A DNA stretch of 64,000 nt, from contig NZ_CAWVOH010000001.1 of assembly GCF_963930865.1 (NCBI RefSeq), forward strand, positions 1 through 64,000. Reading direction: 5' to 3'. This DNA is from Eupransor demetentiae. Its GTDB lineage: Bacteria > Bacillota > Bacilli > Lactobacillales > Lactobacillaceae. Shown in pieces: positions 49,010-57,203 of this stretch. Numbering within the stretch: position 1 is the first letter of the stretch; each line of letters starts with the position of its first letter. Below the pieces are notes generated by a model. That model searched no databases. It saw nothing but the letters and a program-made list of their open reading frames with translations, and was not told the origin of the DNA. Position numbers and translations under genes: made by a program.

Positions 49010-49963
49010 ATGCAGATTGAAGAGCTTTTGTTGAGCGCCCATAAGCGCTCGAGTAGTGATATTTATATTTTGCCTGACGGCCAAGGTTATCGCTTGGGTA
49101 TGCAGGTTCAGGGAGCATTGGCAGAGTTCAAGCATTTGTCGCAGGAAGAGGCGCTGCCCTTAATTGCGGCAATTAAGTACCGGAGCCAGCTTAATATTTC
49201 TGAAAAGCGACGGCCACAACTGGGACGCTTCGACTTTCAGCATGGCTGGGTTCGGGTATCGACGGTGGGCGATTTTTTGGAACGTGAAACGGTCGTGTTG
49301 CGTTTAATTCAGAAACGACAGACTTCTATCGCTTGGCTAAATACAGGTCAGTATGCCTATTTGCAGCAAGAGATGCCATCAGCTGGTTTGTTTTTATTGA
49401 CGGGACCAACTGGTTCTGGAAAAACAACAACGATTTACCAGCTACTAAGAGAATTGGATAACCGAGTCGTCTTGACGATTGAAGACCCAGTTGAAATTCA
49501 TGAGCCGACCTTTGTTCAGCTGTAGGTTAATGAAACGGCTGGAATTTCCTATGTTGATCTGATCAAAGTGGCTTTGCGCCATCGGCCTGATGTTCTGGTC
49601 ATTGGCGAAATTCGTGATGCCCAGACGGCCAAGGCGGCAGTGCAGGCAGCTTTAAGTGGCCACCTGGTCTTGTCAACAGTACATGCTTTATCGGCTCGAA
49701 ATGTGACTTCCCGACTCTTAGAACTAGGCGTAAATGCCGGTCAGCTTCAAGCCGCCTTTCGTGGTGCTGCTTATCAGCGCTTGCTGAGTAAAGAAGATGG
49801 GCAACAGGCAGCCTTACTTGATTTCTACTTGCCAAATGAAGCTACAGAAGTGCCCACAAACCTTAGCTGGGATCAGTCGCTCACAGCAGCCTACCAAGGA
49901 AAGGAGATTAGCAAAGTAACTTATGAAAAATACCAAGCGATTGAACAAGAAAGCGCAAGTTGA
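49010..49963 (+). pseudogene. comGA: comGA, competence pilus ATPase, in-frame TAG at codon 172
   Basis: Secretion-type ATPase that powers assembly of the DNA-uptake pseudopilus. Walker A TGPTGSGKTT is at 131-140 and IEDPVEIHEPTFVQ follows. TAG at 49523-49525 interrupts the frame. Translation resumes in the same frame with VNETAGISYVDLI and the Walker B region VLVIGEIRDAQT. Family members usually have Gln-containing VQLQVN or similar at that point, so a CAG-to-TAG change is likely. Without readthrough the product lacks Walker B. The frame ends at 49963 inside comGB. Confidence 0.88.
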
Positions 49964-50936
49964 ATTCTTCCGAGAACTAGGGGAATTATTGGACGCTGGT
50001 TATAGCCTTGATCGTGCCTTAGATATTTTGAAATTGTCGCATGTTCGTTGGTCAGCACTGATTGAGAGAGTTCAGTTCGAGTTGGAAGATGGTCGTTCTT
50101 TTTACGATGCCTTGAAGGGGCGGATTGATACCAAAAATTTGTTATCGATTCAAATTGCTCAGCAACACGGCCAGTTAGCGACGGGGTTAATTCAGCTGGG
50201 TCAAGTATTGGGCCAGCTAAGTCGGCAAAGCGATAAGCTGCGTCAGGTGATGCGCTATCCCATGATTCTTTTGTCCCTTTTACTCTGTCTTTTACTAGCT
50301 CTCCAGTTTTTCCTTTTTCCAATTTTAAATCAATGGCAGCAGTCTCAAGGACAGGCCACAGGCAGTCAGAATGGGACTTGGCTATTAACGCTATCTCTCC
50401 TGTGTGGAGCCAGCATATTTGCTGCATTCGCTGCTTTTTTGTACTGGCGCCGCCAAAGTCGCTTGAATCGTGTCCGCCTTCTGGCGAAACTTCCGATTCT
50501 AGGCACACTGACAAAATTAATGGTTACTTATCAAGTGACGGCGCAATTGGCACTGATGGCCAAAGTTGGCTTGAATTTGCCGGCAATTATCGACGAATTG
50601 GCCGAAAAACCCGGCGAAGATTTTACAAAGGAGTTAGCGCAAAAAGCCAGGGTCACCCTAGCAGCAGGTCAAGGAATCGAAGCTTTTATTTTGCAGGAAA
50701 ACTACTTGGATTCGGCCCTTGCAGGTTACTTTTTAAGGGGGCTTAAGGCAGAAGTGCTGTCGGATTACTTGAATTATTATGCCAAGCAGCAGTTTAGCCG
50801 CTTCATGATTCAAACGGACCGCTTGATTGGCATTTTACAGCCCCTTTTCTTTTGTGTAATCGGGGTGGCCATTGTGGGGATGTACTTATCGATGTTATTG
50901 CCGATGTATCACAGCTTAGGAGGAATGTATTCATGA
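49923..50936 (+). CDS. comGB: competence pseudopilus membrane protein ComGB
   Basis: 337-residue polytopic type II secretion F-domain protein: LGELLDAGYSLDRALDIL, hydrophobic segments near 115-140, 155-175 and 300-325, and QPLFFCVIGVAIVGMYLSMLLPMY at the end (split here across one helix). It forms the inner-membrane platform for the pseudopilus. It overlaps comGA by 41 nt and comGC by 4 nt (ATGA). The reading frame is intact. Confidence 0.92.
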   Translation: MKNTKRLNKKAQVEFFRELGELLDAGYSLDRALDILKLSHVRWSALIERVQFELEDGRSFYDALKGRIDTKNLLSIQIAQQHGQLATGLIQLGQVLGQLSRQSDKLRQVMRYPMILLSLLLCLLLALQFFLFPILNQWQQSQGQATGSQNGTWLLTLSLLCGASIFAAFAAFLYWRRQSRLNRVRLLAKLPILGTLTKLMVTYQVTAQLALMAKVGLNLPAIIDELAEKPGEDFTKELAQKARVTLAAGQGIEAFILQENYLDSALAGYFLRGLKAEVLSDYLNYYAKQQFSRFMIQTDRLIGILQPLFFCVIGVAIVGMYLSMLLPMYHSLGGMYS

Positions 50937-51238
50937 AGAAGACGAAGAAGCGTGGTTTTACCCTAATCGAAGCAGCCGTGGTACTTTTTATCATTGGTCT
51001 TTTGATGCTTTTGATTTTGCCGAACCTAAATAATCAACGCAAAAACGCTAGTAAGACGCATGCCAAGGCAATGGTTGCCACTGTACAAACGTAGGTGGAT
51101 CTCTATCAAAACGAACATCCTGAAGTTAGTAATGTCAGTTTGAGCGACTTAGAGCAGGCACACTATCTCAGTGGAAAACAAATTGAAAAGGTAAAGGAAC
51201 TGAAAATTGGTATCAGCAATAACGAAGCCCACCAATAA
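50933..51238 (+). pseudogene. comGC: comGC, major competence pseudopilin, in-frame TAG at codon 54
   Basis: The type IV prepilin leader KKRGFTLIEAAVVLFIIGLL is intact after AGGAGGAATG and ATG 50933. TAG at 51092-51094 follows TVQT; the same frame continues VDLYQNEHPEVSNVSLSDLE and ends at TAA 51236-51238. ComGC homologs typically read Q-V/Q-x-x-Y-x-x-E here, so Gln is the expected residue and a CAG-to-TAG change is likely. The full frame would be 101 codons, the usual ComGC size. Confidence 0.88.
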
Positions 51239-51620
51239 AGGATTTACCTTGGTTGAAACAATCGTCACTCTCGTTATTGTGACCTTAATTATGCTGTTAG
51301 GTTGGCAGGGAATGAAGCTGGCTCAAGTTCGACCCACTAAGCCTCAATTTGAAGCAAACTTCGATGCTCACTGGCAAAGCATGCGGGCTCAGGCGCAGAG
51401 AAAAGGGCAAGTCGAAAAGGTTGAGTTCCGTGATGGTGTGGTGGTTTTCGGTCGCGATAAGGTGGATTATCCCGGGCACTTTCGTCTTAATGATGCCGTG
51501 ACCGTCAAGATTCTACCAACTGGCTACGTTGCACCGCAAACTATTCATTTAGAAGATGGGCAAGAGGAGTTCAAGATTGTTTTCTCACTAGGAGGTGGTG
51601 ATTATCGCTTCCAAGGATAA
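51207..51620 (+). CDS. comGD: competence minor pseudopilin ComGD
   Basis: 137 residues. The prepilin motif KGFTLVETIVTLVIVTLIML lies at about 11-30 and is followed by a single globular domain. The start is TTG 51207, with AAAGGA 8 nt upstream, inside the end of comGC. The frame is open to 51620. It forms part of the pseudopilus tip complex with ComGE-GG in the general model. Confidence 0.85.
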   Translation: MVSAITKPTNKGFTLVETIVTLVIVTLIMLLGWQGMKLAQVRPTKPQFEANFDAHWQSMRAQAQRKGQVEKVEFRDGVVVFGRDKVDYPGHFRLNDAVTVKILPTGYVAPQTIHLEDGQEEFKIVFSLGGGDYRFQG

Positions 51621-51978
51621 GGTGAAAGCGTTTGTACTAGCAGAGGCTTTGTTGGCCCTCGCTTTAATTTCGATGGCGGTTGTGATTGAGATGGAGCAGA
51701 TACAAACATTTAAAAATCAAAGAGTGGCATTAGAGCAGAAAGGTCGCGATGCAAAGCAGGAAAAAATTAAGGCAATGGCTGCCTGGGAAACACAAGAAAG
51801 GCTTCACCCTGATCGAAGCGCTACTAGCACTGGTCGTGACGGGACTAGTGCTTCTGAGCATTCAACTGATTCTTCCCAGCCTAAAAGACGGAGCAAAATT
51901 AAGGACACAAGTGACCTTCCAAACGGCTCTGAATCAACTTCTGTTACAGGGCTACAACAATCCAGTTCTCAAAGGTGA
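51595..51978 (+). CDS. comGE: competence minor pseudopilin ComGE-like, long overlap with comGF
   Basis: The N-terminal part VKAFVLAEALLALALISMAV is a prepilin-like helix. The start is uncertain: GTG 51595 or 51598 sit too close to AGGAGG, while GTG 51622 has AAGGA before it. From about codon 60 the frame overlaps comGF by 230 nt and becomes Ser/Thr/Arg-rich (SATSTGRDGTSASEHSTDSS), which looks like an out-of-frame reading of comGF. A normal ComGE would end near 51760-51800, so its stop may have been lost. Confidence 0.68.
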   Translation: MVIIASKDKVKAFVLAEALLALALISMAVVIEMEQIQTFKNQRVALEQKGRDAKQEKIKAMAAWETQERLHPDRSATSTGRDGTSASEHSTDSSQPKRRSKIKDTSDLPNGSESTSVTGLQQSSSQR

Positions 51979-52216
51979 CTTTGTTACTATGCTGAATCAA
52001 GATCAGGTACCTGCTCAGCTTGTTTTGAAGAAGGATCGCTTAGTGCTTGCTGGTGAGGGAGCTGGCCAAGTTATTCTTCTTTCGAAAATTAAGAAGTTGT
52101 CCTTCCAGCAAGAAAAGGGCTACATCGCTGTTTCGGCCGAAAGTAACAGCGGTGAAGGATTATCTGGCGAACTCTTTTTGCCAAGGCGGGAGAACAGTGA
52201 TGCAATCAAAAAATAA
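51749..52216 (+). CDS. comGF: competence minor pseudopilin ComGF
   Basis: 155 residues with prepilin motif KKGFTLIEALLALVVTGLVL at about 16-35 and a C-terminal beta-rich domain (VLKKDRLVLAGEGAGQVILL). The start ATG 51749 follows AAAGGTCGCG. Intact frame. It overlaps comGE at its 5' end and comGG at its 3' end. Confidence 0.85.
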   Translation: MQSRKKLRQWLPGKHKKGFTLIEALLALVVTGLVLLSIQLILPSLKDGAKLRTQVTFQTALNQLLLQGYNNPVLKGDFVTMLNQDQVPAQLVLKKDRLVLAGEGAGQVILLSKIKKLSFQQEKGYIAVSAESNSGEGLSGELFLPRRENSDAIKK

Positions 52217-52493
52217 ACAAGCGGGTTATATCCTAGTGACGGCGTTGATCTTTTTAGGGGTTATGGCTTTAGCTCTGCTCAGTCAAAGTATCGTTTTTGG
52301 GCAGCAAATTCGTGCCCAACAAGAAGCTAATCAAAATACCCGTTTGGAAACTCTGCAAATTCTAGCGAGTTTACACTATAAAAAAGACAAAAAAACTGAA
52401 TTCAACCTGAAAGGTTACCAAATTAAAATCCAGGATGGAACGATTTTACTACAATCAGATGCTGCCAAATACCAGCGGCCCCTCCTGCCTTAA
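52200..52493 (+). CDS. comGG: competence protein ComGG
   Basis: 97 residues from ATG 52200 (GGGAGAAC upstream). A hydrophobic helix GYILVTALIFLGVMALALLS at about 9-28 is followed by QIRAQQEANQNTRLETL and a small C-terminal domain. This is the position and shape of ComGG, the last gene of the operon. In-frame sequence upstream of 52200 overlaps comGF and has no ribosome site. Confidence 0.8.
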   Translation: MQSKNKQAGYILVTALIFLGVMALALLSQSIVFGQQIRAQQEANQNTRLETLQILASLHYKKDKKTEFNLKGYQIKIQDGTILLQSDAAKYQRPLLP

Positions 52494-52499
52494 AAACGC

Positions 52500-52528
52500 T
52501 TGCTAGAGCTACCCTAAAAGGCTAGAAT
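52500..52528 (+). promoter_or_regulatory. promoter of the methyltransferase gene
   Basis: TTGCTA (52500-52505), 17-bp spacer, TAGAAT (52523-52528). The expected start site coincides with ATG 52535. Confidence 0.65.
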
Positions 52529-52534
52529 AAAGCC

Positions 52535-53530
52535 ATGATTAATAAAGATGTTACCCAATATTTTGACAAAGTTTTCGAGGCAATTGAAGCTTATCAAAAG
52601 GCGCAAAATTCAACTTATCATGGTGCTGCTTTAATGGTCTTAAAGGACATTAATGCCGGTGAAGCCACTGCTATAGATCAGGAAGATGTAAAGCAAAAAA
52701 TCCAAGCCGCTGTTGACCTCGATTGGCAGAAGCTCGACTTCTCTGCCCGCCGGCATGTTCTGCAATTAATTTTGTTGAAGATTGACCGGATGGATAAGGT
52801 CGAACCTAATTTACAGTTGACGCCTGATGGAATCGGCTATCTGCTTGGTGACTTAATTTACCAAACTGCCGATTGGACTGGACAAGGAAGTTTGCTGGAC
52901 CTAACGGTTGGGACGGGAAACCTACTTTGGACGGTGGAGGAAGTGCTCCTTTCCCATAAGCTTGACCCTGATCGCTATGGTTTTGACAATTCGGATGAGC
53001 AGTTAGCTCTGGCAACCGTTTCAGATGATTTGCTGAATGAAAAGCCTAGTGATTTTTATCAAGCCGATGTTTTGACCGTTCCCAAGGACGAAATTCCTGC
53101 AGCCGACGTTGTGTTGGCTGATTTACCAGTTGGCTATTATCCTGGGCAACCTGATGGCGACTACATGACTGCTAGTGCCGAAGCTAACAAGTCTTTTGCC
53201 CACTACGTCATGATTGAAAAGGCCTTTGACTTGGTTCAACCGAAGGGCTGGCTGTACTTTATCGTACCGGCTAATCTGCTGGATGGTGAAGAGAGTCAGA
53301 AAATGTTGAAGTTCATCACGAACCGGGCCCGTTTGAAAGCCTTTATGCGCTTACCTGCCGACTATTTCAAAAATGCTGCAGCTGCCAAGGCAGTCTTGGT
53401 TCTACAGCCCAAAGAAGCCAGTCAACAGGGCGAAGTTTTGATGGGCCAGTACCCATCGCTAAAGGACCCCAAGGGCTTCGAAGAATTTTTGCAAGAAATT
53501 AAACGCTGGGTTAAACTAGAAAAAGAATAA
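52535..53530 (+). CDS. class I SAM-dependent methyltransferase (YtxK-like)
   Basis: 331 residues. The AdoMet motif I LLDLTVGTGNLL and the NPPY-like motif DLPVGYYP indicate an N6-adenine-type methylase fold; a helical N-terminal domain (1-100) precedes it. The gene lies between comG and ackA in many lactobacilli and streptococci (YtxK of B. subtilis). Target unknown. ATG 52535 lacks a usable ribosome site and sits 6 nt after a -10 box. Confidence 0.9.
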   Translation: MINKDVTQYFDKVFEAIEAYQKAQNSTYHGAALMVLKDINAGEATAIDQEDVKQKIQAAVDLDWQKLDFSARRHVLQLILLKIDRMDKVEPNLQLTPDGIGYLLGDLIYQTADWTGQGSLLDLTVGTGNLLWTVEEVLLSHKLDPDRYGFDNSDEQLALATVSDDLLNEKPSDFYQADVLTVPKDEIPAADVVLADLPVGYYPGQPDGDYMTASAEANKSFAHYVMIEKAFDLVQPKGWLYFIVPANLLDGEESQKMLKFITNRARLKAFMRLPADYFKNAAAAKAVLVLQPKEASQQGEVLMGQYPSLKDPKGFEEFLQEIKRWVKLEKE

Positions 53531-53564
53531 TAGAACAAAGTATTAAGATAGGCAGGGAATTTTA

Positions 53565-54800
53565 ATGGCAAAAATAATGGCAGTCAACGCTGGTTCTTCA
53601 TCACTTAAGTTTCAATTGTTGGAGATGCCAGCTGAACAGGTGATTGCAAAGGGATTGATTGAACGAATTGGTATGGATGATGCCATCGTCACGATCAAGT
53701 ACACCGCTGATGATCAGGCCGCTCAAAACGACAAGGTTACAGTCGATGGCGAAAAGGCAAAGTTCAAGGATGTCACTGCCATCAAGGACCACGAAGCAGC
53801 AATTAACTTCATGTTGGCCCGGTTGAGTGGTTTAGGTATCATTGAAGACTTCAACGAAATCGTTGGGGTTGGTCACCGTGTTGTTGCCGGTGGTGAAGAA
53901 TTTAAGCATTCCGTTGTTGTAACGCCAGAAGTTTTGAAGAAGATTGAAGACTTGGCAGACTATGCACCTTTGCATAATCCTGCTAACGCACAAGGTATCA
54001 TCGCTTTCCAGAAGCTTCTGCCAGATGCAATTTCAGTTGCTGTCTTCGATACTTCCTTCCATCAAACGATGCCTAAGGAAAACTACTTGTATTCATTGCC
54101 ATACGAATACTACACTCGTTACGGTGCCCGTAAGTACGGTGCACACGGTACTTCACACCGTTACGTAGCCGGTCGTGCAGCTAAGATTTTGGGCCAAAAG
54201 CTCGAAGATTTGAAGTTGATCACCATGCACTTGGGTGCTGGTGCTTCAATTACTGCTATCCAGGGTGGTAAGTCATACGATACTTCAATGGGCTTCACGC
54301 CCTTGGCAGGGGTTACCATGGCAACCCGTTCTGGGGATGTCGACGTTTCCTTGGTTGACTACATCCAAAACAAAGAAGGCCTTTCAAACGAAGAAATGCT
54401 GAACATCTTGAACAAGAAGTCAGGTTTGCAAGGTATTTCAATGTTGTCATCTGACATGCGTGATTTGCGTGCTGCCCGTGACACGAACGAAAATGCTGAA
54501 TTGGCTATCCAAATCTTTGTTAACCGTGTTGTTCGTTACGTTGGTCAGTACATCGCCGAAATGGGTGGGGCAGACGCAATTGTCTTCACTGCCGGTATTG
54601 GTGAAAACGCTGATTGGATTCGTAAAGAAATTAGCGATAAGTTAGGTTACTTCGGTATCGAACTTGATGATGCTAAGAATGCCATTAACGGTCAAGAAGA
54701 AATCATTTCAAAGGATTCTTCAAAGATTAAGGTGCTTTTGGTACCAACCGATGAAGAATTGATGATTGCCCGTGACGTTCAGTCATTAATGAACAAGTAA
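53565..54800 (+). CDS. ackA: acetate kinase
   Basis: Converts acetyl phosphate and ADP to acetate and ATP, the energy-yielding end of the phosphoketolase pathway. MAVNAGSSSLKFQ at the N-terminus, HRVVAGGEEF, MHLGAGASITAI and IVFTAGIGENA are the ASKHA-kinase signatures. 411 aa, slightly longer than the 395-400 typical. CAGGGA precedes the ATG. Confidence 0.97.
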   Translation: MAKIMAVNAGSSSLKFQLLEMPAEQVIAKGLIERIGMDDAIVTIKYTADDQAAQNDKVTVDGEKAKFKDVTAIKDHEAAINFMLARLSGLGIIEDFNEIVGVGHRVVAGGEEFKHSVVVTPEVLKKIEDLADYAPLHNPANAQGIIAFQKLLPDAISVAVFDTSFHQTMPKENYLYSLPYEYYTRYGARKYGAHGTSHRYVAGRAAKILGQKLEDLKLITMHLGAGASITAIQGGKSYDTSMGFTPLAGVTMATRSGDVDVSLVDYIQNKEGLSNEEMLNILNKKSGLQGISMLSSDMRDLRAARDTNENAELAIQIFVNRVVRYVGQYIAEMGGADAIVFTAGIGENADWIRKEISDKLGYFGIELDDAKNAINGQEEIISKDSSKIKVLLVPTDEELMIARDVQSLMNK

Positions 54801-54814
54801 AATAGTGTATACTG

Positions 54815-54850
54815 GACAAAGTAACTGGCTTAGGCTAGTTACTTTGTTTT
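54815..54850 (+). terminator. terminator of ackA
   Basis: ACAAAGTAACT (54816-54826) / AGTTACTTTGT (54837-54847), then TTT. Confidence 0.88.
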
Positions 54851-54884
54851 ACAAATAAAATTAATAAGCCACTAGGTGATTATT

Positions 54885-56096
54885 ATGCAACAGAAAAGAA
54901 GCAAGCCACGTAAGCGGAAGTTTTCCGTTCGTTTGCTAGCTGCTATCGCAGTCATTATCCTGGCCTTCCTTGCCATGAAGGTTATTTCGGATACTGGTTA
55001 CCAGGCCTTGAATCCTAACGATACAAAGTTTAAGACGGTAACGATCAAAGAAGGTTCCACCCCACTCCAAATGGGTGAAACCATGCAAAAACAAAATATT
55101 ATTCGTTCAGCTAAGGCCTTTGCCTCTTACTCAAAGAAGTATGGTTCTGAAAAGTTGATTGCGGGTACTTATTTGCTTTCTGCCGCCCAAGATGTCCCTT
55201 CAATCTATAACCAGATGACATTGGGACCAAGTGCAGCACCACAATTACCAAAGGGTTACGCCTTTGTTGGAAACAATATGACGCCTGAGCAGGCGGCACA
55301 GTCAATGGCTGGCGCTTCGAGCGTTTCATCGGCCAAGATTGTGGCGGCTTACGATGACAAGAGCGTCATTAAGGATATGCAACAGAAGTATCCCCAGTTG
55401 TTAAGTGGTATTAAGCCAAACGGTAAGAATACTGATAAGCTTTACAACTACGTCACGCCTGGAATTTACAAGTTGTCTGGTGTTAGCAGCGTTGATGCCT
55501 TGATGGACAAGCTGCTTAGCATCTCAAATGACAGTTTGAAGCCATACTATAAGAAGATGGAAGCCAATGGCATCCAGTCGCCTTTGGTCATTAACTTGAT
55601 TTCAAGCTCTGGTGGCGATGAATTTGATCGTCGTTTGGCCTTTATCCAAAAGATTGCTCCTTATGCCCAAGAATTGTTTAAGGAATACGGCGTCTTGCCT
55701 TCAATCTCAATTGCACAGGCCGCCCACGAATCAAACTGGGATAATTCAAAGTTGTCATCTAAGTACAACAACTTCTATGGTGTTAAGACGCAGGATACCA
55801 CTCCTGGTAAGTCCGTCGTCCTTGAAACCACTGAAGATGAAAATGGTGAAACGGTCACACAGAAGGCTCGTTTCGCGGTATACACTTCATGGAAGCAGAG
55901 TATGAAGGCGCACGCCAAGACTTTGGCACAGGGTAACACTTGGAACCCAACACAGTTCCAGGACGTCCTTGCTGCTAAGAATTATAAGGAAGCCGCTAAG
56001 GCCCTTTATGATGACCACTACGCTACGGATACGAATTACACCACCTTGCTGACAAACTTGATTGAATCATGGAATTTGCAGCGTTATGATAAGTAA
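54885..56096 (+). CDS. MltG-like domain fused to GH73 glucosaminidase
   Basis: 403 residues from ATG 54885 (AGGTGA upstream). Membrane helix 14-34. Residues about 50-225 follow the MltG/YceG plan (VTIKEGSTPLQMGETMQKQNII, LPKGYAFVGNNMTPEQAAQ, YVTPGIYKLSGVSSVDALM, LKPYYKKM). Where MltG would show its catalytic Glu segment, the sequence instead passes into a GH73 domain with Glu282 (AAHESNW) and NNFYGVK. It probably cleaves N-acetylglucosaminyl bonds of peptidoglycan from the outer face of the membrane. Confidence 0.85.
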   Translation: MQQKRSKPRKRKFSVRLLAAIAVIILAFLAMKVISDTGYQALNPNDTKFKTVTIKEGSTPLQMGETMQKQNIIRSAKAFASYSKKYGSEKLIAGTYLLSAAQDVPSIYNQMTLGPSAAPQLPKGYAFVGNNMTPEQAAQSMAGASSVSSAKIVAAYDDKSVIKDMQQKYPQLLSGIKPNGKNTDKLYNYVTPGIYKLSGVSSVDALMDKLLSISNDSLKPYYKKMEANGIQSPLVINLISSSGGDEFDRRLAFIQKIAPYAQELFKEYGVLPSISIAQAAHESNWDNSKLSSKYNNFYGVKTQDTTPGKSVVLETTEDENGETVTQKARFAVYTSWKQSMKAHAKTLAQGNTWNPTQFQDVLAAKNYKEAAKALYDDHYATDTNYTTLLTNLIESWNLQRYDK

Positions 56097-56097
56097 A

Positions 56098-56128
56098 TAA
56101 AAAGTCGGTGAAATACCGGCTTTTTATT
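56098..56128 (+). terminator. terminator of the MltG-GH73 gene
   Basis: AAAAGTCGGT (56100-56109) / ACCGGCTTTT (56115-56124), T-run. Confidence 0.85.
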
Positions 56129-56152
56129 TTTAATTTCACAAGCTTAAAAGTA

Positions 56153-56181
56153 TTGTGTAAACGGTTTCATTGTTGTAGAAT
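56153..56181 (+). promoter_or_regulatory. promoter with catabolite-responsive element
   Basis: -35 TTGTGT (56153-56158), 17-bp spacer, -10 TAGAAT (56176-56181). The cre site TGTAAACGGTTTCA (56156-56169) matches the consensus TGWAANCGNTNWCA at every fixed position and covers the -35 and spacer, so CcpA should repress. Confidence 0.82.
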
Positions 56182-56216
56182 AGCACTTGTAACATACAAA
56201 AGGAGTGAACAGAATT

Positions 56217-57161
56217 ATGAATTTAGCAATCTTAATTGCGCTGTTCCCAGCCCTCTTCTGGGGTTCAGTTGGGATCGTTTCATCCAAGATGGGTGGAACT
56301 GCCGCACAACAAACACTAGGAATGACTGTCGGTGCTTTGATCTTTGGATTGGGTACGATGTTCTTCTACGTAATTCCTAAGGGTATTTACCTTGGCCCAC
56401 AAATCTGGGTTGTTGGAATTATTTCCGGTTTGGTTTGGGCCGTTGGTACAGCCTACCAGTTCTTAACCTTTAAGGAAATTGGCGTTTCAATTGGAATGCC
56501 TTTGTCAACGGCTGGCCAGATTATCATGAACGCCATCATGGCAGCTACACTTTTGGGTGAATGGATTAACGTCAAGATGTGGTTGGTTGGTGTTGTCTCA
56601 ATCGCCCTTGTCGTTGTTGGTGCTACTTTGATTTCAGCACCTGACAAGCAAGCCGAAAAGAAGGCAACTTTGGATGCAAAGGGTTTCTTCTACTTAGCTC
56701 TATCAACCTTTGGCTACATGCTTTACTTCGCTTTACCTAACTTCCTGGCTAAGATTCACTACATCGAACCATCAGTTAAGAACGCGGGTAACGGGGTTAG
56801 CTACATGACTTCAATCGTTGGCCCACAGGCCATCGGTCAGGTTATCGGAGCCATCTTGATCGCCGCTTTGATTTTCCACGAACGCGAACAAATGGTTGAA
56901 AAGCCAACTTGGAAGAACATCACGACTGGTTTGGTTTGGGCCTTGGGTAACATCTTCATGTTTATCTCAGCTGCCGATCCAAAGGTTGGTCAGACCATTG
57001 CCACGACCTTCTCACAGTTGGGAATCATCGTCGGAACCTTGGGTGGTATCTACATCTTGCACGAAAAGAAGACTAAGGGCCAGATGCGTAACATCTTCAT
57101 CGGAATTGCCTTGGTTATCATCGGTGCTTTGATTATCGGTAACATTCACAGCTTTGCCTAA
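56217..57161 (+). CDS. GRP-family sugar uptake protein (GlcU/RbsU-like)
   Basis: 314 residues with about ten membrane helices, the glucose/ribose porter (GRP) layout: LFPALFWGSVGIVSSKMGG at the start, GMPLSTAGQIIMNAI, and GTLGGIYILHEKKTKGQ near the end. The start ATG 56217 follows AAAGGAG; GTG 56205 is too close to it. Proton-coupled glucose uptake is the known role of GlcU, ribose of RbsU; which applies is open. The upstream cre site predicts repression by preferred sugars. Confidence 0.88.
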   Translation: MNLAILIALFPALFWGSVGIVSSKMGGTAAQQTLGMTVGALIFGLGTMFFYVIPKGIYLGPQIWVVGIISGLVWAVGTAYQFLTFKEIGVSIGMPLSTAGQIIMNAIMAATLLGEWINVKMWLVGVVSIALVVVGATLISAPDKQAEKKATLDAKGFFYLALSTFGYMLYFALPNFLAKIHYIEPSVKNAGNGVSYMTSIVGPQAIGQVIGAILIAALIFHEREQMVEKPTWKNITTGLVWALGNIFMFISAADPKVGQTIATTFSQLGIIVGTLGGIYILHEKKTKGQMRNIFIGIALVIIGALIIGNIHSFA

Positions 57162-57174
57162 TTTAAGCCAAATA

Positions 57175-57203
57175 AAAAAACGCCCGCGAGGGCGTTTTTT
57201 TTA
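57175..57203. terminator. bidirectional terminator
   Basis: AAAACGCCC (57177-57185) / GGGCGTTTT (57190-57198), GCGA loop, flanking A-run and T-run. Shared by the sugar porter and greA. Confidence 0.92.

Noticed and set aside
50333..50746. 137-codon ORF inside comGB in another frame
   Set aside because: No pseudopilin or other domain; comGB's frame is clearly the coding one.
49523..51094. General reassignment of TAG to Gln in this genome
   Set aside because: The DUF951 gene at 3299-3511 ends in TAG at the expected family length, so TAG still works as a stop at least there. Local mutation or conditional readthrough fits better.
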